In this document: piece by piece, positions 57,385 to 64,000 of the stretch
Position numbering within the stretch: the stretch's first letter is position 1
How the letters are laid out: every line of letters begins with the position of its first letter
Assembly (NCBI GenBank): GCA_963716215.1
Contig: OY970298.1
Location: 1,240,001 to 1,304,000 of the forward strand
Direction: 5' to 3'
Length of the DNA stretch: 64,000 nucleotides
Source of the DNA: JACVRW01 sp963716215
GTDB taxonomy: Bacteria > Actinomycetota > Thermoleophilia > Solirubrobacterales > Thermoleophilaceae
Position numbers and translations under genes: made by a program
The notes under the pieces: generated by a model
Databases searched by the model: none
Told to the model about the DNA's origin: nothing
Seen by the model: only the letters and a program-made list of their open reading frames with translations

Positions 57385-58343
57385 TCGCCAAGGCCGAACT
57401 GCACGTGCACCTGGAGGGCACTGCTCCGCCGGATCTGATCCGGCGAATCGCCGAGCGCAACGGCCTGGCCGTGCCGGACGGCCTGTTCGACGGGCCGCAC
57501 CGCTTCGCCTACACCGACTTCCTCGACTTCCTGCGGGCCTACGACAGCGCGGCCAGCGTGATCCGGACCGGCGACGACTACCGCGACGTGACCTACGAGT
57601 ACCTGGCGAGTTGCGCCCGCGACGGTGCCCTCTACGTGGAGCTGACCGCCTCGCCCGACCACGCCGCCCTGGTCGGGCTGAGCGACGAGGAGCACCTCGC
57701 CGGCATCGCGCGCGGCATCGACGACGCCAGGGCCGAGTACGGAATCGAGGGTCGCATCCTGATCTCGGCGGTGCGCAACTTCGGCGTGGAGCAGGCGCTG
57801 CGCGTGGCCCGCTATGCCGCCGAGGTCCCGCACCCGTACGTCGTGGGCTTCTCGATGGCGGGCGACGAGGAGAACTACCCCGCCGGCGACTACGCGGGAG
57901 CGTTCGAGATCGCGGCCGCGGCCGGGCTCGGCTGCACGGTGCACGCCGGCGAGTGGGCCGGTGCGGACAGCGTGCGCGCGGCACTCGGGCTGCCGGTCAC
58001 GCGCATCGCCCACGGCGTGCGCTCGATCGAGGATCCCGCCTTGGTCGGCGAGCTCGCCGAGCGCGGCATCGTGCTCGAGTGCTGCCCGACCAGCAACGTA
58101 GTGCTGGGCGCCTTCCCGACCTACGAGGCCCACCCGCTCCCGCGGCTCGTGGAGGCCGGCGTGAGGGTCACGCTCGGCTCCGACGACCCGCCCTATTTCG
58201 GCGCCTCGATCGGCGGCGAGTACCAGGTTTGCGCCGAGCGCTTCGGGTTCGACGACCAACTGCTGAGGGGGATTACGAGGACCGCGCTGGAGGCCGCATT
58301 CTGCGACGAGCTGCTCAAAAGCAGCTTAATAAGCAAGGTGTAA
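57381..58343 (+). CDS. add: Adenosine deaminase
   Basis: A 320-residue amidohydrolase converting adenosine to inosine. Zinc ligands are HVH in AELHVHLEG (His8, His10), the His of TVHAGEWAG (with the catalytic Glu nearby) and Asp in LGSDDPPYF; RIAHGVRSIED holds another conserved His. The GTG overlaps the deoA stop by four bases. The end of the gene is unusually AT-rich for this window (AGCAGCTTAATAAGC) and is followed by a hairpin, so transcription may partly stop here. Confidence 0.92.
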   Translation: MIAKAELHVHLEGTAPPDLIRRIAERNGLAVPDGLFDGPHRFAYTDFLDFLRAYDSAASVIRTGDDYRDVTYEYLASCARDGALYVELTASPDHAALVGLSDEEHLAGIARGIDDARAEYGIEGRILISAVRNFGVEQALRVARYAAEVPHPYVVGFSMAGDEENYPAGDYAGAFEIAAAAGLGCTVHAGEWAGADSVRAALGLPVTRIAHGVRSIEDPALVGELAERGIVLECCPTSNVVLGAFPTYEAHPLPRLVEAGVRVTLGSDDPPYFGASIGGEYQVCAERFGFDDQLLRGITRTALEAAFCDELLKSSLISKV

Positions 58344-58348
58344 CCTCG

Positions 58349-58364
58349 GGCCGTCTTCGGCCCC
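58349..58364. terminator. GC hairpin between add and the transporter genes
   Basis: GGGCCG (58349-58354) and CGGCCC (58359-58364) close a TCTT loop, six bases after the add stop and 34 bases before the lipoprotein start. It may act as an attenuator separating salvage-enzyme and transporter expression. Confidence 0.45.
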
Positions 58365-58398
58365 TCCGGGGGCCCCGCCAAAGAGGGAGATTTTCATC

Positions 58399-59448
58399 GT
58401 GAGTAGGACGTTCCGGCTTCTGATCCTGGCGCTCGTAGCCGCATTCGCACTCGGCATGGTGGCCTGCGGTGGCGACGACGACGACGACGGAGGCGGCGAC
58501 GGAGGTGGCACCAGCGAGGAGCCTGCTGGCAAGGCGATCAAAGCCGGCGTGATCACCGACATCGGCGGTCTGAACGACCGCGGCTTCAACTTCCTCGCGA
58601 ACAAGGGGCTCGAGCGGGCCAAGTCTGAGCTCGGGATCGAGGGTCGCGTGCTGATCTCCGACCAGAACAGCGACTACATCCCGAACCTGACCACGCTCGC
58701 CCAGCAGAAGTACGACATCGAGGTCGCGAACGGCTTCCTGATGGCCGACGCGGTTAACGCCGTGGCCACCCAGATCCCGACCGCGAAGATAGCGATCATC
58801 GACTTCTCGGCAGCCGGCCTCAAGGACAAGCCGGACAACGTGCTCGGGCTCCTCTTCAAGGAGCAGGAGGGTGGCTACCTGGTCGGCTACCTCGCCGGTC
58901 TGTGGGCGAAGGACAACGACGCCACCACGATCTCGACCGTAGGTGGCCAGAAGATCCCGCCGGTCGACCACTACATCGCCGGCTTCCAGGCCGGCGCGAA
59001 GGCGGCCAACCCGGATCTCGAGTTCCTCAACGCCTACTCGCAGGACTTCATCGACCCGGCCAAGTGCAAGGAGATCGCGCTCGATCAGATCGCGAAGGGG
59101 TCGAAGGTCGTCTTCCAGGTGGCTGGCCAGTGTGGCCTCGGTGCGCTGGACGCCGCCAAGGAGAAGGGCGTGCAAGGCATCGGGGTGGACGCCGACCAGG
59201 CGTACCTGGGCGAGCACGTGCTGACCAGCGCCCTGAAGAGGGTCGACGTGTCCGTGTTCAAGGCGATCAAGTCCGTCCAGGACGGGACCTTCAAGGGCGG
59301 CACCGACGACATCGCCACGGTGGCGAACGGCGGCGTCGGGATCGGCAAGCTCAGCGCGGAGGGCGAGCCGTACGCCGACCAGATCAAGAAGATCCAGGAT
59401 CAGATCGCCGCCGGCGAGATCAAGGACATTCCCGACACGGTCAAGTAA
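58399..59448 (+). CDS. BMP-family nucleoside-binding lipoprotein
   Basis: A 349-residue substrate-binding protein. Lipobox LGMVAC is followed by GGDDDDDGGGDGGG, a flexible acidic linker. Typical BMP/Med blocks are ITDIGGLNDRGFNFLANKGL, VGYLAGLWAKDNDATTISTV, GAKAANPDLEFLNAYSQDFI and GIGVDADQAYLGEHVLTSAL. BMP/PnrA proteins bind purine and other nucleosides outside the membrane. A GGGAG ribosome binding site lies nine bases before the GTG. It is the first of a complete ABC importer set. Confidence 0.92.
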   Translation: MSRTFRLLILALVAAFALGMVACGGDDDDDGGGDGGGTSEEPAGKAIKAGVITDIGGLNDRGFNFLANKGLERAKSELGIEGRVLISDQNSDYIPNLTTLAQQKYDIEVANGFLMADAVNAVATQIPTAKIAIIDFSAAGLKDKPDNVLGLLFKEQEGGYLVGYLAGLWAKDNDATTISTVGGQKIPPVDHYIAGFQAGAKAANPDLEFLNAYSQDFIDPAKCKEIALDQIAKGSKVVFQVAGQCGLGALDAAKEKGVQGIGVDADQAYLGEHVLTSALKRVDVSVFKAIKSVQDGTFKGGTDDIATVANGGVGIGKLSAEGEPYADQIKKIQDQIAAGEIKDIPDTVK

Positions 59449-59466
59449 CGGGTAGGTTCCAACTCG

Positions 59467-60993
59467 GTGAGCGCCGAAGCACACGCTCTCGAGCTCCGGG
59501 GCATAACGAAGCGGTTCGGTCCCGTCGTGGCAAACGACGGGATCGACTTCGACTTGCGCCCGGGTGAGGTGCACGCGCTGCTTGGTGAGAACGGCGCCGG
59601 CAAGTCGACGCTGATGTCGATCCTGTACGGGCTCTACCACCCGGACGAGGGTGAGATCCACGTGAACGGCGAGCTGGTTCGCGTCGAGTCGCCCTCGAAC
59701 GCGATCGAGCTCGGCATCGGCATGGTGCACCAGCACTTCATGCTCGTGCCGGTCATGACCGTGACCGAGAACATCGTGCTCGGCGGCGAGCCGCGGCGCC
59801 GCGGCGGGCTGCTCGACGCGCGGGAGGGCGCGCGCCGGGTGAAGGAGCTGTCCGAGCGCCACGGCCTGGCGGTGGACCCCGAGGCCCTGATCGAGGACGT
59901 GACGGTGGGTGCCCAGCAGCGCGTCGAGATCCTCAAGACGCTCTACCGGGACGCGCGCATCCTCGTGCTCGACGAGCCGACAGCGGTGCTGACCGCGCAG
60001 GAGACGGCCGAGCTGTTCGAGGTGCTGCGCTCGCTGCGCGCGGACGGGGTGGCGATCGTGTTCATCAGCCACAAGCTCGGCGAGGTGCTCGAGATCGCCG
60101 ACCGCGTCACCGTCCTGCGGCGGGGCAAGCGGATCGACACGGTGTCCACCGCCGGGGCCACCGAGCAGAGCCTCGCTCGCCTGATGGTCGGGCGCGACGT
60201 GCTGCTGCGGGTGGACAAGGCGGAGATCGAGCTGGGGGCGCCCGTGCTCGAGGTCGAGGACCTGCACGTGCGCGACGACCGCGAGCTCGAGTCGGTGAGG
60301 GGCGTGTCGCTGGCCGTGCGCGGGGGCGAGATCGTGGCCCTCGCGGGCGTGGACGGCAACGGCCAGCACGAGCTGGTCGAGGCGATCGCCGGCCTGCGCA
60401 AGGCGGACTCCGGGCGTGTGGTGATCGCCGGGCAGGATGTCTCCGGCCACGGCGTTCGCGTCACCAGCGACGCGGGAGTCGCGCACATCGCCGAGGACCG
60501 CCAGCTGCGCGGCCTGGTGCTGGACTTCACGCTTGCCGAGAACCTCGCCCTGCGCGATTACCGCTCGCCGCCGCTGTCGCGGCACGGCTGGCTGAACACC
60601 GGCCACATCACCGCGCGCGCCCGCGACCTGCTGAAGGAGTTCGACGTTCGCGGCGGCGGCGCCGGCACGCTGGCCGCCTCGCTCTCCGGCGGCAACCAGC
60701 AGAAGGTCTGCATCGCCCGCGAGATCGCCAGCAACCCGCACCTGCTGATCGCCCACCAGCCCACGCGCGGGCTCGACGTGGGAGCGATCGAGTTCGTACA
60801 CCGGCGCCTCGTGGCGGAGCGCGACAAGGGCCGGGGGATCCTGCTCGTGTCGCTCGAGTCCGAGGAGGTGCGGTCGCTGGCCGACCGCATCCTCGTGATC
60901 TACGAAGGGCGGATCGTCGGCGAGTTCCCACCAGACGCCACCGAGGAGGAGCTCGGCTTCGCGATGACCGGCGGCCTGGGCCGGGCCGCGTGA
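59467..60993 (+). CDS. Nucleoside ABC transporter ATPase, double NBD
   Basis: A 508-residue protein with two ABC domains. NBD1 has Walker A GENGAGKST and Walker B ILVLDEPTAVLT. NBD2 has a degenerate Walker A (GVDGNGQHE), intact signature LSGGNQQK and a degenerate Walker B (LLIAHQPTRGLDVG), as is usual in NupA/YufO/RbsA-type importers, where one site does most ATP hydrolysis. TAGGTT lies eight bases before the GTG, so an internal leaderless promoter is possible. The stop overlaps the first permease by four bases. Confidence 0.95.
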   Translation: MSAEAHALELRGITKRFGPVVANDGIDFDLRPGEVHALLGENGAGKSTLMSILYGLYHPDEGEIHVNGELVRVESPSNAIELGIGMVHQHFMLVPVMTVTENIVLGGEPRRRGGLLDAREGARRVKELSERHGLAVDPEALIEDVTVGAQQRVEILKTLYRDARILVLDEPTAVLTAQETAELFEVLRSLRADGVAIVFISHKLGEVLEIADRVTVLRRGKRIDTVSTAGATEQSLARLMVGRDVLLRVDKAEIELGAPVLEVEDLHVRDDRELESVRGVSLAVRGGEIVALAGVDGNGQHELVEAIAGLRKADSGRVVIAGQDVSGHGVRVTSDAGVAHIAEDRQLRGLVLDFTLAENLALRDYRSPPLSRHGWLNTGHITARARDLLKEFDVRGGGAGTLAASLSGGNQQKVCIAREIASNPHLLIAHQPTRGLDVGAIEFVHRRLVAERDKGRGILLVSLESEEVRSLADRILVIYEGRIVGEFPPDATEEELGFAMTGGLGRAA

Positions 60994-62213
60994 GCGAGCC
61001 GCTCGCCGCCTCGGACGAGGCCGTCGCGGGCACCCCGGCGAGCCGGCTGGCCGCCTACATCCGCGGCGGCGGCGTGGTGGTGCCGGTGCTGACCGCCCTG
61101 CTTGCGTTCGCGATCGGTGGGCTGGTCGTGCTGATCACCGGGAACGACCCGATCGCCACCTACAAGGCGATCTTCGAAGGCACCGGCCTGCAGTGGCTGT
61201 TCCCATGGGTGACCGGCGACGAGCGCGTGACGGCGGCGCTGAACTTCCAGCAGACGCTGATCCTCACGACCCCGCTGATCCTGCTCGGCCTGGCCGTGGC
61301 GTTCGCCTTCCGGGCCGGCCTGTTCAACATCGGCGGGCAGGGCCAGTACACCGTCGGCGGCATCGCGGCGGTGTGGGTGGGGTCCTCGTTCGCGGGGATG
61401 CCCGGGTTCCTGCACATCGTGCTCACGATCGTGGCCGCCTGCCTGGCTGGAGCGATCTGGGCCGGAATCGCCGGCCTGCTCAAGGCGACCGTCGGGGCCA
61501 ACGAGGTGATCTCGACGATCATGCTCAACTACATCGCGCTCTGGCTCGGCGTGTACCTGTTCGCCCAGGGCGGCCCGCTCCAGAACGATCGTGACCAGAG
61601 CCTGCCGGTCTCGAACGACATCGTCGAGTCGGCGCACCTGCCGGTCTTCTGGGGCGACCCGGTGCTGCAGGGGTTGCACATCGGCCTGTTCATCTCGCTG
61701 GTGGCGGTGGTCGTGTTCTGGCTGATCCTCAACCGCTCCACGACGGGCTACGAGGTGCGCGCGGTCGGGCTCAACCCTGAAGCGGCTCGCTACAGCGGCA
61801 TGAGCGTGTCGAAGAACTACGTGCTCGTGATGGCGATCTGCGGGCTGTTCGCGGGCCTCGCCGGCTCGCTGGACGTGCTCGGCTGGCAGTTCCGGCTCGC
61901 GACCAACGACATCCAGATCGGTCAGCTGGGCTTCCTCGGCATCGCCGTGGCGCTGCTCGGCCGCAACACCGCTGTCGGGACCGTGGCCGCCGCCCTGCTG
62001 TTCGGTGCGCTGCTGAGCGGCACCTCCCAGCGCAACCTGGACCCGACGATCTTCGAGCCCCAGCTGGCCTCGAACCTCACGCTGATCATCCAGGGGCTGG
62101 TCGTGCTGATCGTGTCCGCCGACGTGCTGGTGCTCACCATGCTCAGGCGCGCGCGCCGGATCGTGCCCGGCAGGGGGCGCGTGCCGCCCGCCACGCAGGA
62201 GAGCGACGCGTGA
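60990..62213 (+). CDS. Nucleoside ABC transporter permease 1 (NupB/YufP-like)
   Basis: A 407-residue membrane protein with about ten helices in the BPD_transp_2 fold. FAFRAGLFNIGGQGQYTVGG and GANEVISTIMLNYIALWLGV, then RAVGLNPEAARYSGMSVSK, are the conserved permease segments. It starts at a GTG overlapping the ATPase stop and ends overlapping the second permease, as expected for subunits made in fixed ratio. It forms the heterodimeric channel for nucleoside entry. Confidence 0.93.
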   Translation: MSEPLAASDEAVAGTPASRLAAYIRGGGVVVPVLTALLAFAIGGLVVLITGNDPIATYKAIFEGTGLQWLFPWVTGDERVTAALNFQQTLILTTPLILLGLAVAFAFRAGLFNIGGQGQYTVGGIAAVWVGSSFAGMPGFLHIVLTIVAACLAGAIWAGIAGLLKATVGANEVISTIMLNYIALWLGVYLFAQGGPLQNDRDQSLPVSNDIVESAHLPVFWGDPVLQGLHIGLFISLVAVVVFWLILNRSTTGYEVRAVGLNPEAARYSGMSVSKNYVLVMAICGLFAGLAGSLDVLGWQFRLATNDIQIGQLGFLGIAVALLGRNTAVGTVAAALLFGALLSGTSQRNLDPTIFEPQLASNLTLIIQGLVVLIVSADVLVLTMLRRARRIVPGRGRVPPATQESDA

Positions 62214-63409
62214 GCGCGGCGACGATGGCCCCCGCGCGGGCCGGACTGAGCGCGAAGCAGATGGGCTGGGCCGGCGTGGTGCTCGGGGTGATCGCGTGGT
62301 ACGTGACGCTGCCGCCGCTGCTGGTGCGCACGCCGCTGCCGTCGTTGCTGTTGGGGGCGGTCGCGGTCGCCGCCGGCGTTGCCACAGTGCGAGCCGGCGA
62401 GCGCCGGCTCGGGCGCGGCGCGGTCTTCGCGGGCGTAGTCGGCGTGATCGGCGCGGTGGTCGCCACCCAGTCTGGCGAGGCCAACCTGGAGCGCGTGTTC
62501 GTCTGGTCGGCGCTGTTCGCCGCGACGCTGCGCTTCGCCACGCCGCTGCTGCTCGGCGCGCTCGGCGGGATCATGTCCGAGCGCAGCGGGGTCATCAACG
62601 TCGGCCTCGAGGGCATGATGCTGATGGGCGCGTTCTTCGGGATCTTCGGCGCCGACCTGCTCGGCTCGTGGCTCCTCGGCGCGCTCGTCGGGGTCGCCGC
62701 CGGCGGGTTGATGGGGCTCGTGCACGCCGTGTTCTCGATCGCGTTCCGCGCGGACCAAGTCGTCAGCGGCGTGGGGGTGAACCTGCTTGCGGCGGGCGCG
62801 ACGGGGTACGTCTTCGTCGCTCACTACGGCTCGGAGGGCACGCCCGGCGACGTGCCGCGCGCGCCCGAGGTGACGCTGCCGCTGATCGAGGACATCCCGT
62901 TCGTCGGCGAGGTGATCGGTCAGATGAACGTGCTGATCTGGGTGGCGCTGCTGCTGGTCCCGCTGGTGGCGCTGTACCTGTTCCGCACGCCCGGCGGTTT
63001 GCGCCTGCGCTCGGTCGGCGAGAAGCCGCGTGCCGCCGACAGCGTCGGCATCCCGGTACTGCGCACGCGCTACCTGGCGGTGATCGCTTCGGGCTGCCTG
63101 GCCGGACTGGGAGGCGTGTACCTGTCGGTGGCGCTAGTGGGCTCGTTCAACGAGGGCATGACGGCGGGGCGCGGGTTCATCGCCCTCGCGGTCGTGATCT
63201 TCGGCTCGTGGCGGCCCTACATGGCGCTCGCCGGCGCCTGTCTGTTCGGCTTCTCGAGCGCACTCGCGCAGCGCCTGCCGGCGTTCTCGGAGCAGCTCGC
63301 CATCCTCTTCCAGGCGCTGCCCTACCTGCTCGTCCTGGTAGTAGTGGCCGGGCTGATTGGGCGCTCCCGGCCGCCGGCCGCCATCGGCGTGCCCTACGTT
63401 AAGGAGTAG
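62210..63409 (+). CDS. Nucleoside ABC transporter permease 2 (NupC/YufQ-like)
   Basis: A 399-residue membrane protein from a GTG. After a longer N-terminus with three helices it has TPLLLGALGGIMSERSGVIN, VGLEGMMLMGAFFGIFGADL, FRADQVVSGVGVNLLAAGAT and RSVGEKPRAADSVGIPVLRT, the conserved elements of the second BMP-type permease. Together with the preceding three genes it completes the importer. It is followed after two bases by the unknown gene. Confidence 0.93.
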   Translation: MSAATMAPARAGLSAKQMGWAGVVLGVIAWYVTLPPLLVRTPLPSLLLGAVAVAAGVATVRAGERRLGRGAVFAGVVGVIGAVVATQSGEANLERVFVWSALFAATLRFATPLLLGALGGIMSERSGVINVGLEGMMLMGAFFGIFGADLLGSWLLGALVGVAAGGLMGLVHAVFSIAFRADQVVSGVGVNLLAAGATGYVFVAHYGSEGTPGDVPRAPEVTLPLIEDIPFVGEVIGQMNVLIWVALLLVPLVALYLFRTPGGLRLRSVGEKPRAADSVGIPVLRTRYLAVIASGCLAGLGGVYLSVALVGSFNEGMTAGRGFIALAVVIFGSWRPYMALAGACLFGFSSALAQRLPAFSEQLAILFQALPYLLVLVVVAGLIGRSRPPAAIGVPYVKE

Positions 63410-63411
63410 CT

Positions 63412-64000
63412 GTGGCCGTCTCACGCATCGCGCTCGCCAACCATGCCGAGGAACAGGCTGGTGGGCGGCTGAGCGACGAGGTCGAGCTCTACCAGCGCAC
63501 CTACAGCACGTTGCTGCGGTCGAGCGGCGAGACCGCGCTGCGCGTGCTCGAGTCGTCGCACCGGGCGATGGGGTCCAGCCTGCACCCGCTGGCCGCCAGC
63601 GACGAACCGGACCTGGGCGCCTTCATCTACGCGATCCGGCGGCTGCCCGACGCGATCGCCGGGGCCGACCTCGTGATCATGGGCCAGGAGGCCGAGGTCT
63701 TCGCGCGCAACGGAATCCAGATCGAGGACTGGGACGAGGCCGACGCACCCGCCCGGCGGCGGCGCTGGCACGACAGCGGCGAGGGCATGCACGCCGTGCT
63801 GCTGGCTAGCGCCTCCGACGTGGACGACCTGATCCCCACGCTGGTGGCCTTCCAGATCGAGTGGAACAAGCTGCGGGTGCGCCAGCGCGCCGCCGGCTGG
63901 CCGCCCGAGCAGGCGCCGTCGCCCGAGGACTGCGCCCAGGCACTGGGCGGCTCGGCCGAGGACTGGTCGCGCCTGCGCGAGGCATGGGGGGCGCGCTTCG
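63412..64000 (+). CDS. Unrecognised protein at the end of the nucleoside operon, partial
   Basis: From GTG 63412 (ribosome binding site AAGGAG five bases upstream) an open frame of 196 codons runs off the right edge. It reads VAVSRIALANHAEEQAGGRL, then SDEVELYQRTYSTLLRSSGE, later PDAIAGADLVIMGQEAEVF and EDWDEADAPARRRRWHDSGE. It looks soluble and helical with several conserved-looking Trp, His and Arg residues; no membrane or nucleotide-binding motif is visible so far. The two-base spacing to the permease shows it belongs to the transporter operon. I do not recognise the family. Confidence 0.75.
   Translation, partial: MAVSRIALANHAEEQAGGRLSDEVELYQRTYSTLLRSSGETALRVLESSHRAMGSSLHPLAASDEPDLGAFIYAIRRLPDAIAGADLVIMGQEAEVFARNGIQIEDWDEADAPARRRRWHDSGEGMHAVLLASASDVDDLIPTLVAFQIEWNKLRVRQRAAGWPPEQAPSPEDCAQALGGSAEDWSRLREAWGARF

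Noticed and set aside
55174..57984. 936-codon minus-strand open frame opposite the salvage operon
   Set aside because: It covers several clearly coding plus-strand genes and shows no domain; it is a by-product of high third-position GC.
1..64000. tRNA or rRNA genes
   Set aside because: Intergenic gaps are mostly under 100 bases and none showed a tRNA-like cloverleaf or rRNA sequence on inspection; a dedicated tRNA scan was not possible.

Overview
The window is a very GC-rich (third codon positions almost always G or C), densely packed bacterial chromosome segment. It has no rRNA, tRNA, CRISPR array, insertion sequence or phage module that I can recognise. Gene content and style suggest an aerobic, heterotrophic actinobacterium, probably of the Thermoleophilia/Solirubrobacterales type. 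The supporting signs are ArsA-type ATPases, a CitA-like citrate synthase, secreted calcium-binding repeat proteins ending in an Asp-Lys-Ser-Ala-Pro-type C-terminal region, many GTG/TTG starts, and many genes with a TAnnnT hexamer 6-10 bases before the start codon and no ribosome binding site (leaderless pattern). That placement is an inference.

Layout. 1-2730 (minus): MoxR ATPase, VWA protein and a beta-propeller protein cut by the window edge. 2757-12531: small membrane proteins, epimerase, O-methyltransferase, MOSC protein, CitA-like citrate synthase, two MFS transporters, a berberine-bridge-type flavoenzyme, and a DUF2203/EVE cluster. 12536-23379: Tat sulfatase-fold lipoprotein, peroxiredoxin, ArsA ATPase, a secreted glucuronyl C5-epimerase-like protein, an LppX/LprG-like lipoprotein, aldo-keto reductase, TerC and a calcium-binding repeat protein. 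23459-28108: a SRPBCC-ArsR-LysE operon divergent from clpP with two identical-core operators between them, then an M28 peptidase and a Ca2+/H+ exchanger. 28174-37007: acyl-CoA dehydrogenase, PadR, an LtaS-like membrane enzyme and a fatty-acid operon (3-hydroxyacyl-CoA dehydrogenase, an unusual 3HCDH-C/enoyl-CoA hydratase fusion, sirtuin). 37011-47011: lytic transglycosylase, coiled-coil proteins, nucleoside phosphorylase, acyltransferase, and two adjacent genes with apparent frameshifts (an NHL/PKD protein and a YcaQ-type glycosylase). 47012-47348: a repeat-rich non-coding block. 47349-53776: a two-domain fatty-acyl reductase, a MerR-adenylate cyclase fusion, tilS, and a TetR-MFS pair with a clear operator.

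The most coherent system is at 53725-64000: upp diverges from a long plus-strand cluster made of a CYTH-cytidine deaminase fusion, purine nucleoside phosphorylase, pyrimidine nucleoside phosphorylase, adenosine deaminase, a BMP-family nucleoside-binding lipoprotein, a double-ABC ATPase, two permeases and an unrecognised protein that runs off the edge. Together they would import nucleosides, deaminate them, split them by phosphorolysis and recapture uracil.

The items I regard as most worth pursuing are the CYTH-cytidine deaminase fusion in this salvage operon, the MerR-cyclase with nested palindromes in its promoter, the composite hairpin repeats with compensatory base changes and GNRA-type loops (25.5 kb and 47.0-47.35 kb), and the back-to-back leaderless promoters whose -10 hexamers overlap.
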